A DNA stretch of 44,237 nucleotides from Carthagonibacter sp032251515 (GCA_032251515.1 JAVVDU010000020.1:1-44237), one strand, 5' to 3'; positions 32,819 through 41,095 are shown, numbered from the stretch's first letter. Notes: generated by a model from the sequence alone, not told the origin. Numbers and translations are program-made.

Positions 32819-34602
32819 GCCGGGTTCTGGAGGGGCTGGGGGCCTCGCCGGGCCGCGCGCTCGGCACCGCCTGGCGGCTGGACTGGGACATTCCCCCGGT
32901 TCCGCACCGCACGATCGGAGCCGACGAGGTGGATGCGGAGTCGTCCCGCTTCGAGGCGGCCCGGCTGGAAGCTCTCGAGCGCGTGGAGTCGCTGCGGCGC
33001 GAGACGGCCGAGCGCTTCGGCCGCTTCGAGGGCAAGGTGTTCGAGTCCCAGGCGTGCATGATCGAGGATCCCGAGCTCGTGGAAGGGACCCTCGCCTACA
33101 TCCGTGCGAACCACGTGGGCGCCGAGAGGGCCTTCGAACTCCAGATCCTCGAGCACCGGGTCCGCATGCTGGACTCGGGGCACGCCATGGTCATCGACCG
33201 CCTGGCCGACCTGCACGACGTGCGCGTGCGGGTCCTCGCGCGTCTCCAGGATCGTCCGGATCCCGCGCTCGATCTCGCGCCGCCCGAGACGCCGTCCATT
33301 CTCGTGGTGCGGGAGCTCGCTCCCAGCCTCGCCGTCCGGCTCGACCCGGAGACGACCGTCGGGATCGTGATGGGCTCGGGGTCGCGGGGGTCGCACAGCG
33401 TCCTGCTGGCGCGCTCGCTCGGGATCCCGGTCGTGGTCGGAGTGGGGGCCCGCCTGGGCGAGATCCCGGCCGGGGAGCGGCTGCTGATCGACGGCCGCGC
33501 GGGCCACCTGGTGATCGGCCCGGCCGAAGAGGAGGTGGAGGCGTTCCGGCGCGCGGTCGCGCAGGCCGAACGCCGGCGGGAGATGCTGAACCGGCTCGCC
33601 GGCCGCCCCACGGAGACGGTCGACGGCGTGCACACCGTGGTGCAGGCGAACCTCGACCAGCCCGTCGAGGCGGAGGAGGCGATACGGCTCGGGGCGGACG
33701 GTGTGGGCCTGCTGCGCTCGGAATTCCTGGTGATCGGGCGACGCGAGGTGCCCGGCGAGGAGGAGCAGCGGGAGGCCTACGAGGCGGTCTTGCGGGCCTT
33801 TCCGGGCCAGGAAGTCACCCTCCGCACGTTCGACGTGGGAGGGGACAAGTTTCCCCTGTTCCTGGCGATGGAGCCGGAGGAGAACCCCTTCCTCGGCTGG
33901 CGGGCGATCCGCGTCTGCCTGGACCGGCCGGACCTGTTCCGGGCCCAGCTGCGGGCGGCCCTGCGGGCGGCGCGGGCCGTGCCCGATCCGTGCCTGCGCC
34001 TGCTCCTGCCGCTCGTCATCTCGGCGGCGGAGATCCGGCGGACGCGCGACCTCCTGGCCACGATCCGCCAGGAGGTCGAGCCCCGGGACGAGGGGCATCG
34101 CCTGCCGCTAGGCATCATGGTCGAGACGCCGGCCGCCGTGGAGACGATCGACCTGCTCGCCCCCTGGGTGGATTTCGTCAGCCTCGGCACGAACGACCTC
34201 ACCCAGTACACGCTGGCCGCCGATCGCGGCAACGCGCGCCTCGCGGGGCTCTACGATTCGCTGCACCCCGCGCTGATCCGCATGTACGCGCGGCTCGCGC
34301 GGGACTGTGCCCGTCACGAGCTGGATCTCTCGGTGTGCGGCGAGCTGGCGGCCGATCCCGTCGGCGTGGCGATCCTGCTCGGCCTCGGGTACCGGAAGTT
34401 CAGCGTGTCGCCGGCGTCGCTGGCCGAGATCCGCGAGCTCCTGCGGCACCTGTCGGTGGAGGAGATGGAACGGGTGTGCGCGGGACACGCACGTTGGGAG
34501 AGCGCGTTCGATGCCCGCTCCGCCGTCGAGCGGCACTTCGAGGCGACGGCCGCCCTGTCGATCGGCAACGGTTTCCCGGACGCCCGGAACGGCGCGTCGT
34601 GA
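32815..34602 (+). CDS. ptsI: PTS enzyme I (phosphoenolpyruvate-protein phosphotransferase)
   Basis: A 595-residue enzyme I that moves phosphate from PEP to HPr. Domains: N-terminal HPr-binding and phosphohistidine part with His194 in SGSRGSHSVLLARSLGIP, then the PEP-binding barrel with RTFDVGGDKFPLFL, SLGTNDLTQYTLAADR and the active Cys508 in LSVCGELAADP. The histidine loop differs from the usual GGRTSH form (GSRGSH), though the histidine and the flanking ARSLGIP are kept. GTG overlaps the HPr stop by four bases. It closes the PTS operon; the metK promoter follows. Confidence 0.96.
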   Translation: MSRVLEGLGASPGRALGTAWRLDWDIPPVPHRTIGADEVDAESSRFEAARLEALERVESLRRETAERFGRFEGKVFESQACMIEDPELVEGTLAYIRANHVGAERAFELQILEHRVRMLDSGHAMVIDRLADLHDVRVRVLARLQDRPDPALDLAPPETPSILVVRELAPSLAVRLDPETTVGIVMGSGSRGSHSVLLARSLGIPVVVGVGARLGEIPAGERLLIDGRAGHLVIGPAEEEVEAFRRAVAQAERRREMLNRLAGRPTETVDGVHTVVQANLDQPVEAEEAIRLGADGVGLLRSEFLVIGRREVPGEEEQREAYEAVLRAFPGQEVTLRTFDVGGDKFPLFLAMEPEENPFLGWRAIRVCLDRPDLFRAQLRAALRAARAVPDPCLRLLLPLVISAAEIRRTRDLLATIRQEVEPRDEGHRLPLGIMVETPAAVETIDLLAPWVDFVSLGTNDLTQYTLAADRGNARLAGLYDSLHPALIRMYARLARDCARHELDLSVCGELAADPVGVAILLGLGYRKFSVSPASLAEIRELLRHLSVEEMERVCAGHARWESAFDARSAVERHFEATAALSIGNGFPDARNGAS

Positions 34603-34609
34603 GGATCGC

Positions 34610-34638
34610 TTGCCGCTGCCCGGGAGGGCCGGTACTAT
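34610..34638 (+). promoter_or_regulatory. Promoter of metK
   Basis: TTGCCG (34610-34615), 17 bases and TACTAT (34633-34638). Transcription would begin near 34645, giving a 30-base leader to the GTG at 34676. The leader is too short for a SAM riboswitch. Confidence 0.65.
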
Positions 34639-34675
34639 GGCCCGCTTTCCCGATCCCGTAACCCCGGATGGGCCC

Positions 34676-35833
34676 GTGACGCCGAACAGCCATCATCTCT
34701 TCACCTCCGAGTCCGTCACCGAGGGGCATCCCGACAAGATCGCGGACCAGGTCTCCGACGCCGTCCTCGACGCGATCCTGGCGGAGGACCCCGCCGCGCG
34801 GGTCGCGTGCGAGACGCTCGTCACCACCGGCCTCGTGGTGCTCGCCGGAGAGATCACCAGTGCGGCGCGGCCCGATCTCACGGACCTCGTCCGCGGCACG
34901 ATCAAGGAGATCGGGTACGGCGACGAGGACTACGGGTTCAGCTACCGGTCGTGCGCCGTCCTCTCCGCGCTGGGCCGGCAGTCGGCCGACATCGACCTCG
35001 GCGTGCGGACCGGCGGCGCGGGTGACCAGGGGATGATGTTCGGCTACGCCACGCGCGAGACGCCGGAGCTCATGCCCCTGCCGATCTCGCTCGCGCACCG
35101 GCTCACGCGGCGGCTGACCGAGGTGCGGCGCTCGGGACTCCTGCCGTGGCTCCGGCCCGACGGCAAGGCCCAGGTGACGGTCGAGTACGACGATGGGCGG
35201 CCCCTGCGGGTCCGGACCGTGGTCGTCTCGGCGCAGCACGATCCCGAGCCGACGCAGGACGAGATCATCGCCGCGATCAAGAAGCACGTGATCCACCACG
35301 TGATCCCCGGAGACCTGCGTCCGGCCGAGGGACTGCAGTACCACGTGAACCCCACCGGGCGCTTCGTGACCGGGGGGCCGCACGGCGACGCCGGGATCAC
35401 GGGCCGCAAGATCATCGTGGATACCTACGGCGGCGTGGGCAGCCACGGCGGCGGCGCGTTCAGCGGCAAGGACCCCTCCAAGGTGGACCGCTCGGCGAGC
35501 TACGCGGCGCGCTGGATCGCCAAGAACCTCGTCGCCGCCGGGCTCGCCGAGGCGGCGGAGATCCAGCTCGCGTACGCCATCGGAGTGGCCCGGCCCGTGT
35601 CCATCATGGTGAACACGTTCGGCACGGGCGTGACGCCCGACGGGGACCTCGTGCGGGTCGTGGAGAAGGTGTTCGACCTCAGCCCGGCGGCGATCATCGA
35701 AGCGCTCGGCCTGCGGCGGCCCATCTATCGCCGCACGGCCGCCTACGGGCATTTCGGCCGCGAGCCGGAGCCGGACGGCGGCTTCTCGTGGGAGCGCACG
35801 GACCGGGTGGCAGAGCTGCAGGCGGCGGGATGA
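34676..35833 (+). CDS. metK: S-adenosylmethionine synthetase
   Basis: A 385-residue MetK that makes SAM from methionine and ATP. Motifs: HLFTSESVTEGHPDKIADQ, GGAGDQGMMFGYA and GGGAFSGKDPSKVDRSA. The open frame extends back to an ATG at 34637, but that codon lies inside the -10 box of the promoter, so the GTG at 34676 is preferred; it also gives the usual family length and start (TPNSHHLFTSES). Ribosome binding site is weak. The SAH hydrolase gene follows 67 bases downstream, so the two supply and recycle the methyl donor. Confidence 0.96.
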   Translation: MTPNSHHLFTSESVTEGHPDKIADQVSDAVLDAILAEDPAARVACETLVTTGLVVLAGEITSAARPDLTDLVRGTIKEIGYGDEDYGFSYRSCAVLSALGRQSADIDLGVRTGGAGDQGMMFGYATRETPELMPLPISLAHRLTRRLTEVRRSGLLPWLRPDGKAQVTVEYDDGRPLRVRTVVVSAQHDPEPTQDEIIAAIKKHVIHHVIPGDLRPAEGLQYHVNPTGRFVTGGPHGDAGITGRKIIVDTYGGVGSHGGGAFSGKDPSKVDRSASYAARWIAKNLVAAGLAEAAEIQLAYAIGVARPVSIMVNTFGTGVTPDGDLVRVVEKVFDLSPAAIIEALGLRRPIYRRTAAYGHFGREPEPDGGFSWERTDRVAELQAAG

Positions 35834-35900
35834 GCCCGAGCCCGCGGCACCGGCGCGGGCCGCGGGACCGAGAACGGAACGGCAGACACAGGAGCAGGTC

Positions 35901-37241
35901 GTGAATACGAAGATGGCATCGGACGTGGCGGACCTCTCTCTCGCGGAGGCGGGACGCCGGCGCGTGGAGTGGGCGGACCGGTTCATGCCCGTGCTGGCGA
36001 GCATCCGGGAGCGGTTCGCGCGGGAGCGCCCCTTCGAGGGGGTCCGGGTCTCCGCCTGCCTGCACGTCACGACGGAGACGGCGAACCTGATGCGCGCCCT
36101 GGTGGCCGGCGGGGCGGACGTCGCGCTGTGCGCCTCGAACCCCCTGTCCACGCAGGACGACGTGGCCGCCTGGCTGGCGGACGAGCTCGGCATCGGCGTG
36201 TTCGCCGTGAAGGGCGAGGACAACGAGCGGTACTACGAGCACCTCCGGGCCGCCCTCGAGCATGGTCCCGCCGTCACCATGGACGACGGCGCGGACCTCG
36301 TGGGGGCGATCCACATGCTGTCGCTCGACCGGCTGGACGACCTCGCCCCGCCCGTACGGCGCTGGGCGGCCGCCCTGTCGGGGGCGGAGCGGGAGGCGCT
36401 GGTCCGCGGCGTGGTCGGGAGCACCGAGGAGACGACGACCGGGATCATCAGGCTGCGCGCCATGGCGAAGGACGGCGTGCTGCAGTTCCCGGTGGTGGCG
36501 GTGAACGACAGCCTCACCAAGCACATGTTCGACAACCGTTACGGGACGGGGCAGTCCACCCTGGACGGGATCCTGCGCGCCACGAACCTGCTGCTCGCCG
36601 GTAGCACCGTCGTGGTCGCCGGCTATGGCTGGTGCGGCCGCGGCGTGGCGATGCGGGCGCGCGGTGCCGGCGCCAAGGTGATCGTCACGGAGATCGATCC
36701 GCTGGCGGCGCTCGAGGCGACCATGGACGGCTTCCCCGTGCTTCCCATGGCCGAGGCGGCCCCCGTCGGGGACGTGTTCGTGACCCTGACCGGCAACATG
36801 TCGGTGATCCGCGAGGAACATTTCCACGCCATGAAGGACGGGGCGATCGTCTGCAATTCCGGGCACTTCGACATCGAGATCGACGTCCAGCGGCTGATGG
36901 ACATCGCGGACGGGCCGCCCGACGAGCCTCGTCCCTTCGTGCGCCAGTACGCGCTCGACGGCAAGCGCATCGCGGTGCTCGGGGACGGCCGGCTGATCAA
37001 CCTGGCGGCGGCGGAGGGACACCCGGCCGCCGTGATGGACATGTCCTTCGCGAACCAGGCGCTCGCCGCGGAGTACCTCCTCACGGAGGAGGGCCGCGCC
37101 CTCTCCCGGGAGGTGCACCGGGTGCCGGACCCGATCGACCGGGAGATCGCGCGGCTGAAACTCGCCTCCATGGAGATCGCCATCGACCGCCTCACGCCCG
37201 AGCAGGAGCACTACTTGAGCTCGTGGGACGTGGGGACCTGA
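35901..37241 (+). CDS. ahcY: Adenosylhomocysteinase (SAH hydrolase)
   Basis: A 446-residue NAD-dependent enzyme that splits S-adenosylhomocysteine to adenosine and homocysteine. Visible: LHVTTETANLMRAL, CASNPLSTQDDVAA, NDSLTKHMFDNRYGTGQS, the NAD-binding GYGWCGRGVAMRARG, and the C-terminal end DRLTPEQEHYLSSW. Length is that of the form without the extra 40-residue segment. The GTG start has AGGAG upstream. It follows metK on the same strand and precedes a bifunctional-nuclease-family gene by 19 bases. Confidence 0.97.
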   Translation: MNTKMASDVADLSLAEAGRRRVEWADRFMPVLASIRERFARERPFEGVRVSACLHVTTETANLMRALVAGGADVALCASNPLSTQDDVAAWLADELGIGVFAVKGEDNERYYEHLRAALEHGPAVTMDDGADLVGAIHMLSLDRLDDLAPPVRRWAAALSGAEREALVRGVVGSTEETTTGIIRLRAMAKDGVLQFPVVAVNDSLTKHMFDNRYGTGQSTLDGILRATNLLLAGSTVVVAGYGWCGRGVAMRARGAGAKVIVTEIDPLAALEATMDGFPVLPMAEAAPVGDVFVTLTGNMSVIREEHFHAMKDGAIVCNSGHFDIEIDVQRLMDIADGPPDEPRPFVRQYALDGKRIAVLGDGRLINLAAAEGHPAAVMDMSFANQALAAEYLLTEEGRALSREVHRVPDPIDREIARLKLASMEIAIDRLTPEQEHYLSSWDVGT

Positions 37242-37260
37242 GGAGAGCCCGGGAGCGGAC

Positions 37261-37875
37261 GTGAGCGACGGCAGGAAGGACGACGCCGAGGGCCTCGTCG
37301 AGGTCGAGGTGGCGAGCCTGGGGCTCGACAAGGCCTCCAACACCCCGGTGGTCATCCTCCGCGAGCTGGGAGGCGAGGGGCTGCTTCCCATCTGGATCGG
37401 CCCGGGCGAAGCGAGCGCCATCGCCATGGTACTCGCCGGGATCCGGTTCTCCCGCCCGCTCACTCACGACCTCCTCGACAGCGTGGTGCGCAGCCTCGGC
37501 AGCGAGCTCGTCCGCGTCCTGATCACGCGGGTGGAGGACAACACCTACTTCGCGTCCCTCGTATTCCGGCGGGGCGGGGAGATGCTTTCCATCGACGCCA
37601 GGCCCAGCGACAGCGTCGCCCTCGCCCTGCGGGCCTCGGCGCCGATCTTCGCGGCGCGGTCCCTGCTCGGGCGCACCTCGTTCGAGGTCACCGAGCCCGA
37701 GGAAGGGACGGGCCCGGAGGCTTGGGCGGCGATGGAGACGCCGGAAGGCCCCGCGGGCCCCTCCAAGTCCCGGCCCGGCGCCGGGCCGTCCTCCCGCGGC
37801 GAGCCGGACGGCGAAGCCCTCCGCGAGTACCTGCGCGGTCTCGATCCCGAGGACTTCGGCCGGTTCGTTCCCTGA
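37261..37875 (+). CDS. Bifunctional nuclease (BFN/DUF151) family protein
   Basis: A 204-residue protein whose first 135 residues are the BFN domain: VILRELGGEGLLPIWIGPGE, AIAMVLAGIRFSRPLTHDL, and IDARPSDSVALALR, the family's last motif. Members have reported DNase/RNase activity in some organisms, but the role in most bacteria is unclear. The rest is a Pro/Gly/Ser linker and a short acidic end (REYLRGLDPEDFGRF). GTG start is 19 bases after ahcY. Confidence 0.9.
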   Translation: MSDGRKDDAEGLVEVEVASLGLDKASNTPVVILRELGGEGLLPIWIGPGEASAIAMVLAGIRFSRPLTHDLLDSVVRSLGSELVRVLITRVEDNTYFASLVFRRGGEMLSIDARPSDSVALALRASAPIFAARSLLGRTSFEVTEPEEGTGPEAWAAMETPEGPAGPSKSRPGAGPSSRGEPDGEALREYLRGLDPEDFGRFVP

Positions 37876-37882
37876 GCGGCGC

Positions 37883-37912
37883 TTGCCGCGGCTCCAGCCG
37901 CAGACGTAGACT
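37883..37912 (+). promoter_or_regulatory. Promoter of the B12 transport operon
   Basis: TTGCCG (37883-37888), an 18-base spacer and TAGACT (37907-37912). Predicted transcription start near 37919, directly at the 5' edge of the cobalamin riboswitch. Confidence 0.65.
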
Positions 37913-37918
37913 GTCTCC

Positions 37919-38098
37919 GTAACAGTTCAGGGAGGGGGCTTCCGGAAGTCGGTGCGAATCCGACGCGGCCCCGCCACTGTGAGAGGCCCCGGGCCGTGAC
38001 GGCCCGGCTGCCGCGTCGTACGCCACCGGGCCCGCGGGCCCGGGAAGGCAGCGGCCAGGCCTCGAGCCAGGAGACGCGCCTCCGCCCTGCCCACGACG
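37919..38098 (+). promoter_or_regulatory. Cobalamin (B12) riboswitch aptamer
   Basis: The conserved core is plain: GGAAGTCGGTGCGAATCCGA at 37944-37963, followed by CGCGGCCCCGCCACTGTGA, then variable GC-rich arms, and the B12 box GCCAGGAGAC at 38066-38075. Order and spacing agree with cobalamin riboswitches. It precedes btuF-type genes, so bound cobalamin should turn the transport operon off. Confidence 0.93.
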
Positions 38099-38122
38099 GC
38101 TCTTCGCGGGAAGGGCGTGGGC
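38089..38122 (+). promoter_or_regulatory. Anti-antiterminator stem of the B12 riboswitch
   Basis: GCCCACG (38089-38095) and CGTGGGC (38116-38122) are perfectly complementary. The right arm is also able to pair with the 5' arm of the terminator (38156-38164), so forming this stem frees the terminator. It lies just after the B12 box, where such switching stems are expected. Confidence 0.6.
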
Positions 38123-38153
38123 GAGCCAGGCGACTCCGCGACTGACTCGGTCA

Positions 38154-38190
38154 TGCCCGCCCTTTCGGGAGAGAGGACGGGTAGTTTTTT
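38154..38190 (+). terminator. btuF: Riboswitch-controlled intrinsic terminator overlapping btuF start
   Basis: Arms 38154-38159 and 38061-equivalent inner stem 38161-38166 pair with 38071-equivalent partners as follows: 38161-38166 (CCTTTC) with 38171-38176 (GAGAGG), and 38154-38159 with 38178-38183, with one mismatch between and a GGGA loop. A run of six Ts follows (38185-38190), the only such run I noticed in the window. The 3' arm contains the GAGAGG ribosome binding site of btuF and the T-run ends in its TTG start codon. The hairpin could therefore stop transcription and also hide the ribosome binding site. Confidence 0.75.
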
Positions 38191-39315
38191 GCGGCGCAAG
38201 CGCTTCCTGGTCCGGGTGGTCGCGTCCTGCCTCGTCGCGGCCGGGGTCGCGGCCTGTGAGGCGGCCGGACGGTCGCCGGATTCCGGGCCGGGAACGCCGC
38301 TTCGCGACGACCTCGGGCGGCCCGTGCCGACGCGGCCGGCCCCCGCCCGCATCGTCTCTCTGGTGCCCGCCGTCACGGAGATCCTGTACGCCCTCGATGC
38401 CGGCGACCGTCTCGTCGGACGCTCCGTGTGGGACGATCAGCCGCCCGAGGTTCGCGCGGTGCCCGCGGTGGGCGACGGGCTGCGCGCCGACCTCGAGCGG
38501 GTGCTGGAGCGCCGGCCCGACCTGGTGATCCTGCACGCCGGTCCGGACGACCGGCGGACGGCCGAACGCCTGCAGGCCCTCGGCGTCCCGTCCTTCGCGG
38601 TGCGCCTGAACGGCCTGGAGGACCTGTACAGGACCGCCGCCCGGCTCGGCCGGCTCCTCGACCGGACCTGCGAGGCGGCCCGGCTGGAGGAGGACCTGCG
38701 CAGCGCGCTGGAGCGAGTCCGCCGGGCGGCGGCGGACCGGAGGCCACTGCGGGTCTACTACGACGTCGCCTGGCCTCCCGCGATCACGGTCGGGGGCGGC
38801 AGCTACCTGGACGAACTGCTGCGAGCAGCCGGGGCCCGGAACGTGTTCGGCGACGTGCCACAGCCATCGCCGCGGGTGGCCCTCGAGGCCCTGGTGGCGC
38901 GTGACCCGGACGTGATCCTCCTTCCCGTGTCGGAGGCGGAGCCGGCTCCCGTGCCTCCGGCGCGCCGGCCGGGCTGGNNNNNNNNNNNNNNNNNNNNNNN
39001 NNNNNNNNNNNNNNNNNNNNNNNNNNNNNNNNNNNNNNNNNNNNNNNNNNNNNNNNNNNNNNNNNNNNNNNNNNNNNTCCCGTGTCGGAGGCGGAGCCGG
39101 CTCCCGTGCCTCCGGCGCGCCGGCCGGGCTGGAACGCGCTGCGGGCGGTCCGTGCCGGCCGGGTGGTGCCGGTGGATGCGGACCTGCTCCACCGGCCGGG
39201 GCCGCGCGTCGGGGAGGCGGCGCGGGCCCTTGCCCTCGCTCTCCACCCGGACCTTCCGCTGCCGCGGGACGCCGGAGGTGCGGGGCCGACGACGGATCCG
39301 GTTTCGTGCGAATGA
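38189..39315 (+). CDS. btuF: Cobalamin-binding periplasmic lipoprotein BtuF (spans a false gap)
   Basis: A substrate-binding protein of the BtuF/FepB type: PARIVSLVPAVTEILYALDA, VWDDQPPEVRAVPAVGDG, DLVILHAGPDDRRTAERL, then VGGGSYLDELLRAAGARNVF. From the TTG at 38189 the product starts with a lipoprotein signal (RRKRFLVRVVASCLVAAGVAAC), lipidation at Cys23. An ATG at 38153 lies inside the terminator stem and has no ribosome binding site, so it is not preferred. The 100 Ns at 38978-39077 are false: 55 bases repeat on both sides. Merging them gives an intact protein of 323 residues ending at 39315. It delivers cobalamin to BtuCD. Its stop overlaps btuC by four bases. Confidence 0.9.
38978..39077. 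other. False assembly gap in btuF (flanks overlap by 55 bp)
   Basis: The 55 bases before the Ns (38923-38977) are repeated exactly after them (39078-39132). Two contigs that overlap end to end were joined with a placeholder instead of being merged. Removing the Ns and one copy leaves btuF in frame. Confidence 0.95.
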
Positions 39316-40298
39316 CCCGGGGGCGCCCGTTCCTCGTGCTCGCGCTCCTGCTGCTCGCGGGGGCAGCCGCCGCCCTGTTCACGGGTCCCGCCCGCATCGC
39401 CCCCGCCGCGGTGCTGCGCGCACTCGCGGGGGAGGCGGACGAGGCGACCGTCGCCATCGTGCGGGGTCTGCGGCTGCCCCGCCTCGTCGCCGCGGCGCTC
39501 GTCGGGGCGTCGCTGTCCGTGTCCGGCGCGGTGTTCCAGGCCCTGCTGCGCAACCCGCTCGCCGAGCCTTACCTGCTCGGGGTGTCGTCGGGCGCCGCGC
39601 TGGGCGCGGTGCTCGCGATCCTCGCGGGGCTCGGCGGCACGGGTGTGGTCGCTCTCCCCCTCGCCGCGCTGGCCGGCGGCCTCGGCGCCATCGCGATCGT
39701 GTTCGCCGTGTCGCGCGTCGCGGACCGGCTCGACACGCACGTGCTCATCCTGTCGGGCGTCGTGGTGAGCGCGTTCTTCGGCGCCACGATCACCCTGCTC
39801 CTGACGTTCGCTCCCGAGCGGGCGCTCCGCTCGGCCTTCTTCTGGACCCTGGGCAGCCTGGCGGGGATCTCGTGGGATGGGATCGCGTTGCTGGCCGCCT
39901 GGTCGATCCCCGGCTGTGCCGCCGCGTGGTCGCTCGGCCGGGCACTCGACGCCCTGGCGCTCGGCGAGGAGACGGCCGCCTCGGTCGGCACCGAGGTCGA
40001 GCGCGTGAAGCGGGTCGCGTTCCTGCTGGCCTCGCTGCTCGCCGCGGCGACGGTGAGCGTGGCCGGAGTGATCGGATTCGTGGGGCTGGTCGTACCGCAC
40101 GCCGTGCGCCTGCTGTGGGGCGGGGCGCACCGGACCCTGATCCCGCTCGCGTTCCTCGGCGGAGCGGCCGCCCTGGTGCTCGCCGACACCGCGGCCCGGG
40201 CGGCGGGGGGGCCCGTCGAGATCCCGATCGGGGTCGTGACGGCCTTCCTCGGGGTCCCGTTCTTCCTGCTCCTGCTGCGCCGGCGGTCGGCGCCATGA
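39312..40298 (+). CDS. btuC: Cobalamin ABC transporter permease (FecCD/BtuC family)
   Basis: A 328-residue membrane protein of the BtuC/FecCD family with about ten hydrophobic segments. Motifs: RLPRLVAAALVGASLSVSGA, FQALLRNPLAEPYLLGVSSG and VAGVIGFVGLVVPHAVRLL. It forms the channel that passes cobalamin from BtuF across the inner membrane. The ATG at 39312 overlaps the btuF stop by four bases and is preferred over the GTG at 39306. The stop overlaps btuD by four bases. Confidence 0.92.
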   Translation: MTRGRPFLVLALLLLAGAAAALFTGPARIAPAAVLRALAGEADEATVAIVRGLRLPRLVAAALVGASLSVSGAVFQALLRNPLAEPYLLGVSSGAALGAVLAILAGLGGTGVVALPLAALAGGLGAIAIVFAVSRVADRLDTHVLILSGVVVSAFFGATITLLLTFAPERALRSAFFWTLGSLAGISWDGIALLAAWSIPGCAAAWSLGRALDALALGEETAASVGTEVERVKRVAFLLASLLAAATVSVAGVIGFVGLVVPHAVRLLWGGAHRTLIPLAFLGGAAALVLADTAARAAGGPVEIPIGVVTAFLGVPFFLLLLRRRSAP

Positions 40299-41095
40299 GT
40301 TTCGAGCTCACCTCCGTGACGGTGCGATACTCCAGGAGCGCGCGCCCGGCCCTGACGGACATCTCTCACCGCTTCGCGCCGGGCACGCACACGGCGATCC
40401 TCGGTCCGAACGGGGCGGGGAAGAGCACGCTCCTGCGGGTCCTGCTGGGGACGGTGCGGCCGGAGAGCGGCCGGGTGACCGCCGGGGGCCAGCCGGTCAC
40501 GGCCGTGCCGCGCCGCCGGTTCGCCCGCGAGGTGGCGTTCGTCTCGGACCGGGAGGAGATCTCCTTCCCGATCGGGGTCCGGGAGTACGTGGCGCTGGGC
40601 CGCTATCCGCACGTCGGGCCGCTCGCGCCGCTGCGGGCCCGGGATGAGGGCGTCGTGGAGGCGTCGCTGGAGACCTTCGACCTCGCCCGCCTCGCGTCCC
40701 GGCGCGTGGCGGACCTGTCGGCCGGAGAACGGCAGCGGGCCCGCCTGGCGCGGGCGCTGGCCCAGGAGCCCGGACACCTCCTGCTGGACGAACCGACCGC
40801 CCACCTGGATCCCGGCCACCAGGTGGAGACGCTGGAGCGCATCGCAGAACTGACAGCAAAAACGAATCTTACGATCGTTCATGTCACACATGACGTGAAC
40901 CTTGCCAGCCGCTTCGCGGACCGGTTCGTGCTGCTCGCGGGCGGACGCCTGCGGGCCGCCGGGCCGGCGGGCGACGTGCTGCGCCGGGATCGGCTGGAAG
41001 AGGCGTTCGGCTGCGCCTTTCACGTGACGAACCTGGACGGGCTGGGACGCGTCGCGGTGCCGACGGGCCGGCGGCCGCGCGGAGGCGTGGCGTGA
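40295..41095 (+). CDS. btuD: Cobalamin ABC transporter ATP-binding protein
   Basis: A 266-residue ATPase: Walker A GPNGAGKST at residues 37-45, signature LSAGERQRARLARAL, Walker B LLLDEPTAHLDPGH, and a switch histidine in VHVTHDVNLA. The Q-loop glutamine normally found after the first strand is missing; the region reads VAFVSDREEISFP. The stretch 40841-40900 (26 of 60 bases are G or C by my count) is strikingly AT-rich for this genome and carries rare codons and a palindrome, though the protein stays conserved. It powers BtuC. It overlaps btuC and the receptor gene by four bases each. Confidence 0.92.
   Translation: MSFELTSVTVRYSRSARPALTDISHRFAPGTHTAILGPNGAGKSTLLRVLLGTVRPESGRVTAGGQPVTAVPRRRFAREVAFVSDREEISFPIGVREYVALGRYPHVGPLAPLRARDEGVVEASLETFDLARLASRRVADLSAGERQRARLARALAQEPGHLLLDEPTAHLDPGHQVETLERIAELTAKTNLTIVHVTHDVNLASRFADRFVLLAGGRLRAAGPAGDVLRRDRLEEAFGCAFHVTNLDGLGRVAVPTGRRPRGGVA
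40877..40900. repeat. Inverted repeat inside an AT-rich patch of btuD
   Basis: GTTCATGTCA (40877-40886), CACA, TGACGTGAAC (40891-40900): ten-base arms with a single T/G mismatch that is a wobble pair in RNA. It lies inside a 60-base AT-rich island of an otherwise very GC-rich gene. It may be a regulator site or an mRNA hairpin, or simply a trace of foreign sequence. Confidence 0.65.

Noticed and set aside
34637..35833. metK start at ATG 34637
   Set aside because: The codon lies within the TACTAT -10 box, so it would not be transcribed; GTG 34676 gives the family's normal start.
38153..39315. btuF start at ATG 38153
   Set aside because: It lies in the 5' arm of the riboswitch terminator, has no ribosome binding site and would bury the lipoprotein signal 12 residues deeper.
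38117..41095. 992-residue frame from btuF through btuD
   Set aside because: It is created by the false gap plus 55 duplicated bases, which shift the frame; the true genes btuF, btuC and btuD are separate.
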